A stretch of DNA of 64,000 nucleotides from Streptomyces sp. A1136 (GCF_004795055.1 NZ_SSBJ01000019.1:93341-157340); one strand, 5' to 3'; positions 33,175 to 41,769 are shown, counted from the first letter of the stretch. Numbers and translations: made by a program. Notes: a model not told the origin generated them from the letters alone.

Positions 33175-33969
33175 TCAGTGGCGGTGGGCGGCGCGGCGTC
33201 GTTTTTCGGCTGCGGCGAGGTCCGCGTGCGCCTGGTCCCGCGCGGCCCGGGCGCGGGCGGCGTCCCGTTCCAGCCGCTCCACCTCGGCGTCCGCCTCGGC
33301 GACCCGCTCCAGCGCCCGCTGCCGGGCCTCCTCCGCCGTGCGCAGCTCCTCCTCCCGTGCGGCGGCGGCCCGCTCCGCCTCCCGCCGTTCGGCGTCCGGG
33401 TCAGGGACCGGCTCGGCCTCGGGACCGGCTTCGGGGCGCGCCTCGGCGGTGCGCGCCACGGCGTCCGGGGCCGCCACCGGGAACTCCGTCACCGCCGCCG
33501 GCGCCTTCGCCAGCCGCCCCGACGCCCAGCCCTCGGCCGCCCCCGGGTCGGCGAGGACGGCGTGCAGGATCTGTTCCACCTCCCGCTCCACCGCCTCCGA
33601 CACCGGTGTCCCCGCCTCCTCGGCCAGCCGTACGGCCTCCCGTGCGAGCGCCCCGATCACCACGTGCTGCTCGTGCGAGAGGTTCCGCAGCTGCTCGCCG
33701 TCCAGGTCCCGGTGCGCCTCCCGCAGCGCCCGGCCGAGTTGCAGGAACTGCTCCGCCTCCTCCGGCTGGGCCCGCACCAGCGTGTTCGACGCCCAGGCGG
33801 CCAGCGTCGGCCGCCGGAGCGCCGCCACCCGTTTCGCCGCGGCCTTGTCGCCCGCCGCTTTCAGTCGGGCCGCGGCCGCGTCCCGCGCCGCGGTGAACCC
33901 GGCGGGCGGCGGCACGTAGAGGGCGTCGATGACCTGCTCGACCTCGTCAAAAGCATCCACGCCGACCAC
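33175..33969 (-). CDS. Coiled-coil protein of unknown function
   Basis: A 264-residue soluble protein. The N-terminal part (ALYVPPPAGFTAARDAAAARLKA... RPTLAAWASNTLVRAQPEEAEQF) is a conserved actinobacterial helical domain. The C-terminal third is a long Glu/Arg/Ala-rich coiled coil. No membrane segment or named domain is recognised. The start may be the GTG at 33969 or the GTG three codons later (VDAFDEVEQ); neither has a convincing ribosome site. Confidence 0.75.
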   Translation of the reverse strand: MVGVDAFDEVEQVIDALYVPPPAGFTAARDAAAARLKAAGDKAAAKRVAALRRPTLAAWASNTLVRAQPEEAEQFLQLGRALREAHRDLDGEQLRNLSHEQHVVIGALAREAVRLAEEAGTPVSEAVEREVEQILHAVLADPGAAEGWASGRLAKAPAAVTEFPVAAPDAVARTAEARPEAGPEAEPVPDPDAERREAERAAAAREEELRTAEEARQRALERVAEADAEVERLERDAARARAARDQAHADLAAAEKRRRAAHRH

Positions 33970-34093
33970 TGTCGGTCATCACCGGCCGGGTACGACGGAC
34001 CCCGTCCCCCGCGCGCCGCGTGCGGGCGTCACCTCCATGGGCCGGGTGTCGTTAGGCGCACGGGGTTGACTCGGGGGGCGAAGGGATGACGGA

Positions 34094-35554
34094 ATGCGGC
34101 AGTTTCCTCTGGAGATGCACACCTTGGCGCCCGGGCGGGTGGTCGAGTGGCGGGTGCGGTCCACGGCCGCCCAGGCCACCGCCCCGGGCGGTCCGGCGGG
34201 CAGGAAGGCGTCCTTCAACCAGGACAAGCACTTCACGGTGGCCGAGGAGAGCCGTGGGGCCGACGACCCGGTGGCGTCCTGGCTCGCGGTGACGTTCGAG
34301 GTGCGCGGGGCGCTCGACGAACAGGCCCTCGCCGAGGCCCTGCTGGCCTTCGTCAGGCGCCACGAGGTGCTGCGGTGCGAGTTCCGGCGCTTGGCCGGGG
34401 AGCTGGCGTGCGAGCCGCTCGCCGCGGACGAACTCGCGCTGGACGCCGTACCGGTGGGCGAGTTCGCGACCACAGAGCTGCTGCGCGCCTTCCTGGTGGA
34501 ACGGTTCCGGCGGAGCATCGACACGCTGTCGTGGCCGCTGTTCACGATGGGCGCCGTGCTGCGCGAGGACTGCGCCACCGTCTACCTCGCCTTCGACCAC
34601 ATCGTCTGCGACGGGATGTCGATGCCCATCGTGGTGAACGAGGTGCTGACCGCCTACGAGGCCCTGTGCCGGGGCGAGCGTTCCGCCCTGCCGGCCACCG
34701 CTCCCAGCTACCTCGACTTCGCCGAGGAGCAGCGACGGCGCTACCTCTCCATCGACGCGAGCGACGAACGGCTCGGGTACTGGAAGTCGTTCATCGCGCG
34801 CAACGGCGAGTTCTTCCCCCGGTTCCCGCTGGACCTCGGCGTGGAACCGGACCGGATGTACCCCATCGTCAACGAGGCCTCTCCGCTGCTGGACGCCGGT
34901 GAGGCGGAGGTGTTCGACAAGTCCTGTGCGGCCGTGGACGGGAAGCCGTTCATGGGGGTGCTGGCCGCCGTCGCGCTGTCCCTGCGGGAGGCCGGCGGGC
35001 CGGGCGTCTACCGGGGTTTCATGCCGGTCAGCGAGCGCGGCCGCGAGGGCTGGTCCGATTCGGTCGGCTGGTTCGTGAACACCATGCCCATCGAGTTCGA
35101 CGCCTCGCCCGGGCGGGATTTCGCCGAGGTGATGGCCGGCATCCGGACCGGCTTCGGGGAGTTGCTCCGCCACATCGACGTGCCGTTCGTGAGGGCGTGG
35201 GAGCTGCTGGCGCCCGAGGAGTTCGCGGCCCGTTCCTGGCCCTACCCGGTGAACTTCTTCTCGTACATCGACATGCGCAAGTGCCGGGGCGCTGAGCGGC
35301 ACGAGGACTGGCGACCCGCGTCGCACGTGTGGTCGGCGCGTGCGAACGGGGCCTGTTCCTGGTACCAACGCGACGCGGACGGGCTGCACATGAACTCGAT
35401 CTACGTCGACACCCCGGCCGCCCGCCGCACGATGGGCGCCTTCCAGGAGGCGTTGCGCGAGACGGTGCGGGACATCGCCCGCTCCGGCGGTTTCCGGCGC
35501 CCCATCGCGCTGACCGCGCCCCGGCGCCCGTCGGACGCGCCCGTGCGGGTCTGA
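34094..35554 (+). CDS. Free-standing NRPS condensation-domain protein
   Basis: A 486-residue protein covering one complete condensation (CoA-dependent acyltransferase-fold) domain. The active-site motif is AFDHIVCDGMSM, fitting HxxxDG; the RRHEVLRCEF and DSVGWFVNTMP stretches are also present. No adenylation, thiolation or thioesterase domain is attached, and none is encoded in the window. It probably condenses a carrier-bound or free amine/alcohol for a pathway encoded elsewhere, or acts in lipid acyl transfer like the PapA group. ATG 34094 follows a GGGATGACGGA stretch. Confidence 0.85.
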   Translation: MRQFPLEMHTLAPGRVVEWRVRSTAAQATAPGGPAGRKASFNQDKHFTVAEESRGADDPVASWLAVTFEVRGALDEQALAEALLAFVRRHEVLRCEFRRLAGELACEPLAADELALDAVPVGEFATTELLRAFLVERFRRSIDTLSWPLFTMGAVLREDCATVYLAFDHIVCDGMSMPIVVNEVLTAYEALCRGERSALPATAPSYLDFAEEQRRRYLSIDASDERLGYWKSFIARNGEFFPRFPLDLGVEPDRMYPIVNEASPLLDAGEAEVFDKSCAAVDGKPFMGVLAAVALSLREAGGPGVYRGFMPVSERGREGWSDSVGWFVNTMPIEFDASPGRDFAEVMAGIRTGFGELLRHIDVPFVRAWELLAPEEFAARSWPYPVNFFSYIDMRKCRGAERHEDWRPASHVWSARANGACSWYQRDADGLHMNSIYVDTPAARRTMGAFQEALRETVRDIARSGGFRRPIALTAPRRPSDAPVRV

Positions 35555-35623
35555 CCGGCGTGCGGTCCGGAACGCGACCGGGTCGGCCCCGGGCCCGGTC
35601 CCGTCTCGGGGCTTTTGCGGCCG

Positions 35624-36868
35624 TCACGAGGCGCCGCCGGTGCGCGCCCGCCCCAGCAACAGGTCCCGCTCTCGCGCGTTGCGGGTGAGGGAGGCGGCCC
35701 GTTCGAACTCGGCGCGGGCCTCCGCCCGGCGGCCGAGCCGCTCCAGCAGGTCGCCCCGTACGCTCGGCAGCAGGTGGTAGCCGCGCAGCGCGGGCTCCTC
35801 CGCGAGGGCGTCGACCAGCGGCAGGGCCGCCTCGGGACCCTCGGCCATGGAGACGGCGACCGCCCGGTTCAGCTCGACCACCGGCGAGGGGAGCAGCCTG
35901 ACCAGGCGTTCGTAGAGGGCGGCGATCGTCTTCCAGTCGGTGTCCTCGTACCGGACGGCCCCGGCGTGACAGCCGGCGATGGCCGCCTGGAGGGAGTAGG
36001 GGCCGGCGCCGGCGCGGCTCACGGCGTCGAAGCCGCGCCGGATGAGCATGCGGTTCCACTTGGCCCGGTTCTGGTCGGCGAGCAGGACCGGACCGCCGTC
36101 GGGCCCGGTTCGGCTCGCGATCCGGGAGGCCTGGAACTCCAGCAGCGCCGCCAGGCCGTGGGCTTCGGGTTCCCCGGGCATCAACGCGGCCAGCACGCGG
36201 GCGAGCCGCAGGGCGTCCTCGCAGAGGGCGGGGCGGACGAGGTCGTCCCCGGCGGTGGCCGAGTACCCCTCGTTGAAGACGAGGTAGATCACTTCCAGGA
36301 CGGAGGCGAGCCGTTGTTCGCGGTCGCTTCCGTACGGGACCTCGAAGGGGACGCGGGCCTTGGCCAGCGTGCGTTTGGCGCGGACGACGCGCTGGGCGAC
36401 GGTGGGTTCGGAGGTGAGGAAGGCGCGGGCGATCTCCTGCGTGGTCAGGCCGCCGACCAGGCGCAGGGTGAGTGCGATCCGGGCTTCCGCGGTCAGGACC
36501 GGGTGGCAGGCGGTGAAGACCAGTCGGAGCAGGTCGTCGTCGATGTCGTCCGCGGCGGGCGGTTCGGGCGGGGGCGGTACGTCTTCCAGGGCGCGGCCGA
36601 CCTCCGCGAGCTTGCGCGCGTAGGTCTCCTTGCGGCGGACGAGGTCGACCGCGCGGTGCCGGGCGGTGGCCATGAGCCACGCGCCCGGCTTGTCGGGGAC
36701 GCCGTCCCGCGGCCACTGTTCGAGTGCGGCGACCAGGGCGTCCTGGGCGATCTCCTCGGCGATGCCGACGTCCCGCACGATCCGCGCGACGCCCGCGATG
36801 ATCCGCGGGGACTCGATCCTGAACACCGTTTCGACCGCTTGGGCCGGGGTCACTGCCGTCACGGCCAC
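35624..36868 (-). CDS. ECF42-type sigma factor with C-terminal extension
   Basis: A 414-residue sigma factor. Region 2 (AEEIAQDALVAALEQWPRDGVP, WLMATARHRAVDLVRR) and region 4 (TLRLVGGLTTQEIARAFLTSEPTVAQRVVRAKRTLA) are followed by the long TPR-like extension with YLVFNEGYSATAG that defines ECF42. Such sigmas are encoded beside DGPF/YCII proteins, as here (36925-37284), and have no classical anti-sigma. The extension itself is thought to control activity. The start is GTG at 36868. Confidence 0.93.
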   Translation of the reverse strand: MAVTAVTPAQAVETVFRIESPRIIAGVARIVRDVGIAEEIAQDALVAALEQWPRDGVPDKPGAWLMATARHRAVDLVRRKETYARKLAEVGRALEDVPPPPEPPAADDIDDDLLRLVFTACHPVLTAEARIALTLRLVGGLTTQEIARAFLTSEPTVAQRVVRAKRTLAKARVPFEVPYGSDREQRLASVLEVIYLVFNEGYSATAGDDLVRPALCEDALRLARVLAALMPGEPEAHGLAALLEFQASRIASRTGPDGGPVLLADQNRAKWNRMLIRRGFDAVSRAGAGPYSLQAAIAGCHAGAVRYEDTDWKTIAALYERLVRLLPSPVVELNRAVAVSMAEGPEAALPLVDALAEEPALRGYHLLPSVRGDLLERLGRRAEARAEFERAASLTRNARERDLLLGRARTGGAS

Positions 36869-36924
36869 CCATCAGAGCAGCCGTGACGATGCGGGGCAAA
36901 CGGGGCTCGGCCCGCGCGGCGGGG

Positions 36925-37284
36925 TCAGCCCTCCGCGATCTGCCGGAGTTCGGCGCCCACCGTCCAGTGCTCGGGGTGGACCTCCAGGAACCGCCTGGTC
37001 CACTCCAGGGCCTCGGCCTTGTCCTTGGCCTGGAGGATGGCGTAGCCGCCGACGACCTCCTTGGTCTCGGTGAAGGGGCCGTCCGTGTGGCTGAGCTTGC
37101 CCCCGGACCAGGTCACGCGGGTTCCTTCGGAGGTGGGGAGCAGTCCGGCGGTGTCCAGCATCACCCCCGCCTTGGTGATCTCCTCCAGCAGGGCTCCCAT
37201 CCGCCGCTCGAAGTCGGGCGGGAAGGGGGTGTCCGCGGGGAGGCTCTGCTCGTCGATGCGGATCAGGGAAAGGAAGCGCGGCAT
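36925..37284 (-). CDS. YCII/DGPF-domain protein partner of ECF42
   Basis: A 119-residue YCII-fold protein with the diagnostic DGPF motif (SHTDGPFTETKEVVGGYAI). The ribosome site CGAGGAGTCACC precedes the ATG. It is 56 bp upstream of the ECF42 sigma gene in the same direction, the conserved pairing for this sigma group. The biochemical role of these proteins is unresolved; YCII folds resemble muconolactone isomerase-like dimers. Confidence 0.92.
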   Translation of the reverse strand: MPRFLSLIRIDEQSLPADTPFPPDFERRMGALLEEITKAGVMLDTAGLLPTSEGTRVTWSGGKLSHTDGPFTETKEVVGGYAILQAKDKAEALEWTRRFLEVHPEHWTVGAELRQIAEG

Positions 37285-37519
37285 GGTGACTCCTCGGTCG
37301 GTGGGGCGGGGCTGTCCCGCCTTTCACTCCTGTGTCGAACGGGAGGCCCCCGGATCGACAACTCCCGGCAGGTTTTCTTCGGGAAGTCCTACGGATTCCT
37401 TTCCGGCCCGCCCGACCGCTTCGCCATGACGGCCGCTTGCTACCGGCGAGTAGGATCGCGGGGCCGTCCCCGCCCGCCCCTCCGTCCCACCCCGCCGTCC
37501 CGCCTCCGAGAGGAACCTC

Positions 37520-37897
37520 ATGCCGCGCACCCCCTCCTCACCCCTGCTGCTCGCCGGTCTGCTGGCGACCGCGGCAGTGGCGCACGCGGTCGCGCCCAAG
37601 CAGTTCGACGCGATCGTCCCGCGCTCCCTGCCCGGCACGCCCCGCCAGTGGACGTACGCGAGCGGCGCGGCGGAACTCGCCCTCGCGGCCGGGATCGCCC
37701 ACCCGCGCACCCGTCGGGTGGCGGCGCTCGCCACGGCGGCGTTCTTCGTCGGCGTCTTCCCGGCCAACGTCAAGATGGCGGTCGACGCCCGGGGCGGCGC
37801 CCCCGCCCGACAGGCCGCGACCCTGGCCAGGCTGCCGCTCCAGGTGCCGCTGGTGCTCTGGGCGCGCAAGGTCGGCCGGGGCGCCACGACCGCCTGA
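37520..37897 (+). CDS. DoxX-family membrane protein
   Basis: A 125-residue protein with about four hydrophobic helices (LLLAGLLATAAVAHAV, YASGAAELALAAGIA, VAALATAAFFVGVF, ARLPLQVPLVLWARKV) and the DoxX-like stretch FPANVKMAVDA. Small DoxX proteins are linked to redox homeostasis at the membrane. AGAGGAACC precedes the ATG. It is followed by the terminator at 37942-37976. Confidence 0.85.
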   Translation: MPRTPSSPLLLAGLLATAAVAHAVAPKQFDAIVPRSLPGTPRQWTYASGAAELALAAGIAHPRTRRVAALATAAFFVGVFPANVKMAVDARGGAPARQAATLARLPLQVPLVLWARKVGRGATTA

Positions 37898-37941
37898 CGT
37901 CCCGCGCGTCCGATCCCGCCCCCGCGGCGGAAGTGACCACG

Positions 37942-37976
37942 GAGCCCCCGGTCGCGCGTCGGTGGACCGGGGGCTC
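37942..37976. terminator. Terminator between convergent DoxX and hypothetical genes
   Basis: A perfect 12-bp stem, GAGCCCCCGGTC and its complement, with an 11-base loop, placed 45 bp past the DoxX stop and 40 bp past the stop of the convergent gene at 38016. Confidence 0.82.
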
Positions 37977-38015
37977 GCCACGCGGCCCCCGCTCCCGGCC
38001 CCTTCCCCGCCCCGG

Positions 38016-38285
38016 TCAGGGACTGTCCCCCGACCAGTCCCAGCGCTCCGGGTCCGTCGCGCGGCGGCGGTAGTGGGCACGGCCGCCCGCCCCGTAGCGA
38101 CCTATCTCGGTGGGGAGGCGGGCCTCTTCGGCCAGTCGGGGTCCGCTCCAGCCGGTGACGTCGAGCAGGAGGCCGTCGAGCGGCCCGCCCACGAGCTCGC
38201 CGTAGTCGTGGCCGGGGCGCGGTCCCGGGTCGGGGTCGTCGTGGTCGGCGCCGTAGACCCGGCGCCGCAGCATCCTGTCGTCCAT
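38016..38285 (-). CDS. Hypothetical protein, 89 residues
   Basis: A small hydrophilic protein (DDRMLRRRVYGADHDDPDPGP, then GELVGGPLDGLLLDVTGWSG) ending in a Tyr/Arg/Trp-rich tail. The GGPLDG stretch is found in several short actinobacterial proteins I cannot name further. It starts at the ATG ending 38285, is divergent from the thioredoxin-like gene and has no operon partner. Confidence 0.68.
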   Translation of the reverse strand: MDDRMLRRRVYGADHDDPDPGPRPGHDYGELVGGPLDGLLLDVTGWSGPRLAEEARLPTEIGRYGAGGRAHYRRRATDPERWDWSGDSP

Positions 38286-38399
38286 GCGTCCAGGCTGCCG
38301 GCCACCACTGACAACGGACCCCGCCGTCACGGGGATGATGGGGTGCCCGGCCGGACCGAACCCGCCTGGGCCCGTCGAGACACACGAGGAGCAGCACCC

Positions 38400-38738
38400 A
38401 TGGCACGTCGGGTACACCAGCCGCTGGAGGACCAGGAGTTCGATTTCATCCTGGGAATGTCCCCGGGGCCGGTTCTCGCCTACTTCACCGGCACCTGGCC
38501 CAAGGCCGTGGAGGCCTGCCGGGCCATGGACGTGCTCGTCGGCGAGGCGGCACAGGAGTACGGGGCTCGACTGACCGCCGTGCGCACCGACATCACCCGA
38601 TGCCCCGGCACGACCAGGCGTTACGGTGTCACGGGGGCACCCACGGTGGTGCTCGTCCAAGACGGCGGGGCGGTCGCGACCCAGGCCGGTCCGCTGACCC
38701 GCGAGGAGTTCCGGGCGTTCCTCGAAGCCCACCTCTGA
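38400..38738 (+). CDS. Thioredoxin-fold protein without CxxC
   Basis: A 112-residue thioredoxin-like protein. The fold is visible as ILGMSPGPVLAYFTGTWPKAVEACRAM, a central VRTDITRCPGTTRRYGVTGAPTVVLV with the cis-proline region TGAPT, and LTREEFRAFLEAHL. The active site that should read WCxxC is WPKA here, so it cannot be a normal disulfide reductase. One Cys remains 7 residues later and one at RCPG. GAGGAGCAG precedes the ATG. It may be a binding or chaperone-like member. Confidence 0.82.
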   Translation: MARRVHQPLEDQEFDFILGMSPGPVLAYFTGTWPKAVEACRAMDVLVGEAAQEYGARLTAVRTDITRCPGTTRRYGVTGAPTVVLVQDGGAVATQAGPLTREEFRAFLEAHL

Positions 38739-38866
38739 CCCGACCGACGGGCCGCTGGGCCCTTCGGGGGACCCGCGCCCGGTCTGGCCGAAACTCCCAT
38801 GGTGAGATAGGTGCCTAGGGCATGTAATGGAGCCGGCAAGACGGACCATCGCTCGCGAGGTGCTGC

Positions 38867-40054
38867 ATGACAGAAACCGTTGCCTTTCCCCAGGACCGAA
38901 CCTGTCCCTACCACCCTCCGGCGGCCTACGCGCCCTTGCGGGAAACCCGGCCGCTCTCCCGCGTCACCCTCTTCGACGGCCGCTCGGTGTGGGTGGTCAC
39001 CGGGCACGCCGAGGCGCGCGCCCTGCTCTCCGACGGGCGGCTCTCCTCCGACCGCCAGAACGCCGCCTTCCCCGCCACGACCAGGCGCTTCAAGGGACTG
39101 ACGGCCCGCCGGACGGCCCTGCTGGGCGTCGACGACCCCGAACACAACGCGCAGCGCCGGATGTTGATCCCGAGTTTCTCCCTCAAGCGGACCGCCGCCC
39201 TGCGGCCGCGGATCCAGGCGACCGTGGACCGACTGCTCGACGAGATGATCGCCCAGGGGTCACCGGCGGAGCTGGTCGGCGCCTTCGCCCTGCCCGTGCC
39301 GTCCATGGTGATCTGCGCCCTGCTGGGGGTCCCGTACGAGGACCACGAGTTCTTCGAGGCTCAGTCGAGGCGGTTGTTGCGCGGGCCGGAGCTCTCGGAC
39401 GTGGAGGAGGCCCGTCACAACCTCGACGCCTACCTGGCGGAGCTGATCGCGCGCAAGCGCACCGAACCGGGCGACGGACTGCTGGACGACCTGATCGCGC
39501 AGCACCTGGAGACCGGCCGCACCGACGTCGAGGAACTGGTCGCCCTGGCCGTGATCCTGCTCATCGCGGGGCACGAGACCACGGCGAACATGATCTCGCT
39601 GGGCACCTTCACCCTGCTGCGCCACCCGGAGCAACTGGCCGAGTTGCGCGCGGACCCCTCGCTGATGTCGGAGGCCGTGGAGGAGCTGATGCGGTTCCTG
39701 TCGATCGCCGACGGCATGCTGCGCGTGGCGACCGAGGACATCGAGGTCGGCGGTGTCACGATCGGCGCAGACGACGGCGTCGTCTTCTCCACTTCGGTCA
39801 TCAACCGCGACGAATCCGTCTTCACCGATCCCGATTCACTGGACTGGCACCGCCCGACCCGCCACCACTTGGCGTTCGGTTTCGGCATCCACCAGTGCCT
39901 GGGCCAGAACCTGGCCCGCGCCGAGATGGAGATCGCGCTCGGCTCGCTCTTCGGCCGGCTGCCCGGGCTGCGACTGGCGGCCGATCCGGAACGGATTCCG
40001 TTCAAGCCGGGCGACACCATCCAGGGCATGCTCGAACTTCCCGTGGCATGGTGA
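38867..40054 (+). CDS. Cytochrome P450, CYP105-like
   Basis: A 395-residue P450 with I-helix AGHETT (234-239), K-helix EELMR (E273-R276) and heme loop FGFGIHQCLGQNLAR (C344). The wording LRFLSI...GMLRVATEDIEVGG and the immediately following ferredoxin gene are typical of the Streptomyces CYP105 group, which hydroxylates xenobiotics and macrolide-like compounds. Redox electrons should come through the coupled ferredoxin. The stop overlaps the ferredoxin start region. No biosynthetic cluster adjoins. Confidence 0.93.
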   Translation: MTETVAFPQDRTCPYHPPAAYAPLRETRPLSRVTLFDGRSVWVVTGHAEARALLSDGRLSSDRQNAAFPATTRRFKGLTARRTALLGVDDPEHNAQRRMLIPSFSLKRTAALRPRIQATVDRLLDEMIAQGSPAELVGAFALPVPSMVICALLGVPYEDHEFFEAQSRRLLRGPELSDVEEARHNLDAYLAELIARKRTEPGDGLLDDLIAQHLETGRTDVEELVALAVILLIAGHETTANMISLGTFTLLRHPEQLAELRADPSLMSEAVEELMRFLSIADGMLRVATEDIEVGGVTIGADDGVVFSTSVINRDESVFTDPDSLDWHRPTRHHLAFGFGIHQCLGQNLARAEMEIALGSLFGRLPGLRLAADPERIPFKPGDTIQGMLELPVAW

Positions 40055-40059
40055 GCGAC

Positions 40060-40254
40060 ATGCGGATCTCCATCGACCAAGGCGTCTGCATCGGCGCCGG
40101 ACAGTGCGCGCTCACCGCGCCCGAGGTGTTCACCCAGGACGACGACGGCTTCAGCGAACTGCTGCCGGGCCGCGAGGACGGCCACGGCAGCCCGCTGGTG
40201 CGCGAGGCCGCCCGCGCCTGCCCCGTCGCGGCCATCTCCGTGGAGGAGGCCTGA
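40060..40254 (+). CDS. 3Fe-4S ferredoxin partner of the P450
   Basis: A 64-residue single-cluster ferredoxin with three cysteines: C10 and C16 (VCIGAGQCALTAPEVF) and C54 (ARACPVAAI). The fourth ligand of 4Fe-4S ferredoxins is absent, so a 3Fe-4S cluster is expected, as for other P450-linked Streptomyces ferredoxins. ATG 40060 is chosen because GGTGAG lies 7 bp upstream; starts at 40048 (ATG) and 40051 (GTG) would overlap the P450 stop. Confidence 0.92.
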   Translation: MRISIDQGVCIGAGQCALTAPEVFTQDDDGFSELLPGREDGHGSPLVREAARACPVAAISVEEA

Positions 40255-40260
40255 CGGAGG

Positions 40261-40307
40261 CCGCGCGGGGCCGTGCCCGCAGAGCACCCGGGCACGGCCC
40301 CGTGCGG
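40261..40307. terminator. Terminator between ferredoxin and BtrH-like genes
   Basis: A 19-bp stem with one G-U pair (CCGCGCGGGGCCGTGCCCG against its complement) and a 9-base loop in the gap between two convergent genes. It starts 6 bp after the ferredoxin stop. Confidence 0.85.
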
Positions 40308-40325
40308 TGACCCGTGTGGGCGGTC

Positions 40326-41324
40326 CTACCCGGCGAGCGTCGCGACGGCCTCGCGTTCGAGCTCCGAGCAACGGTCGACCAGGTCCGCGCACGCGTCGAA
40401 CAGGGCGCGGCGCTCCTCCGCGTCGGCTCCGGGCGCCGCCGCTCGGGCGAGGCCGGCCAGTCGCGACCAGTGCAGACCCGACTCCCGGAAGAGTCCCGCC
40501 GCCTCGGGCCGGCCGGCGAGGTCGAGGAAGTCGGCGTAGAGCGGCCGGGTGGCGCCCGGCGCGGTCCACTCCTCCTCCAGGGAGGCGTGCAGCCGCCGGC
40601 CGGCGGCGCGGAAGGCCTCGGGCGAGCCGCCGAACCGCTGCCCCCAGCCCGCGGCCGTGGCGGTGTCGCGCAGGTCCGCGGCGAGCCGGTCCATGCCGGA
40701 GAACCCGAAGTTCACGTCGAACCGGTTGCCCAGCACCGGCCCGTTCAGGCGGCCGACGGTGGCCGCGACGGCCGCGTCGAGGTCCGGCTCCGCCTCGGGC
40801 GGTCCGGTGGGCACGACCAGTTGGTGGCGGCCCGTGGGATGAGCGCTCCAGGCCGCCCCGAACTCCTCGCGGTCGATCCGGTACGGCGCCGCGGCGCCGT
40901 CCTCGACGAAGAGGTCGTCGCCTTCGTAACCGGCGATGACCACGGTGTAGGCGTCGGCGCCCGGCATCGGGGCGGCCGCCTCGTGCCAGGGCAGTGAGGC
41001 GCGGTCGACGACGCAGAACACGGGCTGCCCCCCGTCGAGGGCGGCGCGGACCCGGCCCCAGCGCGGGTTGGTGCTGCGGGTGGCGTCGTAGGGGACGTGC
41101 AGCCGGCCGAGGGCGACCTGGACCCACGGCTCGGGGTGGGCCTGGGCGACGATCGTGGCGACCGGCGGGCGGTCCGGGTACTCGAAGACGAAGTACATGA
41201 AACCGATACCGCCCGCGAGCCCCGCGACCAGCGCCTCGTCGTGGGAGTTGCCCAGCGCGTGGCGGATCAGGGAGCTCTCCCGGTGGCGTCCGGTTCCGAA
41301 TTCTTCGTACAAGAGCACAGTCAT
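40326..41324 (-). CDS. BtrH-like / DUF4872 family protein
   Basis: A 332-residue soluble protein that I place in the BtrH N-terminal plus DUF4872 family. Supporting wording is SSLIRHALGNSHDEALVAGLAGGIGFMYF, YDATRSTNPRWGRVRAAL, GQPVFCVVDRASLPWH and VVIAGYEGDDLFVEDG. BtrH transfers an acyl group during butirosin synthesis. Here the position that usually carries the Cys of an HC motif near the N-terminus reads GRHRESS, so the mechanism may differ. A TetR-type operator region precedes the start codon at 41324. Confidence 0.72.
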   Translation of the reverse strand: MTVLLYEEFGTGRHRESSLIRHALGNSHDEALVAGLAGGIGFMYFVFEYPDRPPVATIVAQAHPEPWVQVALGRLHVPYDATRSTNPRWGRVRAALDGGQPVFCVVDRASLPWHEAAAPMPGADAYTVVIAGYEGDDLFVEDGAAAPYRIDREEFGAAWSAHPTGRHQLVVPTGPPEAEPDLDAAVAATVGRLNGPVLGNRFDVNFGFSGMDRLAADLRDTATAAGWGQRFGGSPEAFRAAGRRLHASLEEEWTAPGATRPLYADFLDLAGRPEAAGLFRESGLHWSRLAGLARAAAPGADAEERRALFDACADLVDRCSELEREAVATLAG

Positions 41325-41364
41325 GCGCCCAGCGTAGTCGCGCTCAGAACTCCGATCGGCCGAC

Positions 41365-41386
41365 TTCCTGTACAGTTGTCCAGGAA
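41365..41386. promoter_or_regulatory. 22-bp palindrome, probable TetR operator
   Basis: TTCCTGTACA at 41365-41374 and TGTCCAGGAA at 41377-41386 form an inverted repeat with one mismatched pair and a 2-bp centre. It lies between the divergent BtrH-like gene and the DUF1304-TetR operon, so the TetR protein encoded in the operon is the natural candidate to bind it. Confidence 0.72.
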
Positions 41387-41415
41387 ATTGTCCGCCCCTG
41401 CCTCCGGAGGTAGCC

Positions 41416-41769
41416 GTGCACACGGTCGCTCTCGTCCTGATCGGCGCCGTCGCCGCGCTGCACGCGTACATCCTGGTGCTGGAGATGTTCCTGTGGGAGC
41501 GGGCTCCCGGGCGCGCGCTGTCCGGGTTCGACGCGGCCACCGCGCGGCTGACCGCGCCCCTGGCCGCGAACCAGGGGCTGTACAACGGCTTCCTCTCCGC
41601 CGGGCTGGTCTGGGGGTTGGTGATCGACTCGCTCGCCACGCAGGTGTTCTTCCTGGTCTGCGTGATCGTCGCGGGGGTGTACGGGGCGGCGACCGCCAAC
41701 CGCCGCATCCTGATCGCCCAGGCCCTGCCCGGAGCCCTCGCCCTCGGCGCGGCGCTGCTCGCGTCGTGA
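41416..41769 (+). CDS. DUF1304 membrane protein
   Basis: A 117-residue protein with four hydrophobic helices. It fits the DUF1304 family (HAYILVLEMFLWERAPGRALSGF, NQGLYNGFLSAGLVWGL, FFLVCVIVAGVYGAATANRRIL). Function unknown; often next to a TetR-type regulator. The GTG start follows CCGGAGGTAGCC. It overlaps the TetR gene by 4 bp (GTGA), so the two are co-regulated. Confidence 0.88.
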   Translation: MHTVALVLIGAVAALHAYILVLEMFLWERAPGRALSGFDAATARLTAPLAANQGLYNGFLSAGLVWGLVIDSLATQVFFLVCVIVAGVYGAATANRRILIAQALPGALALGAALLAS

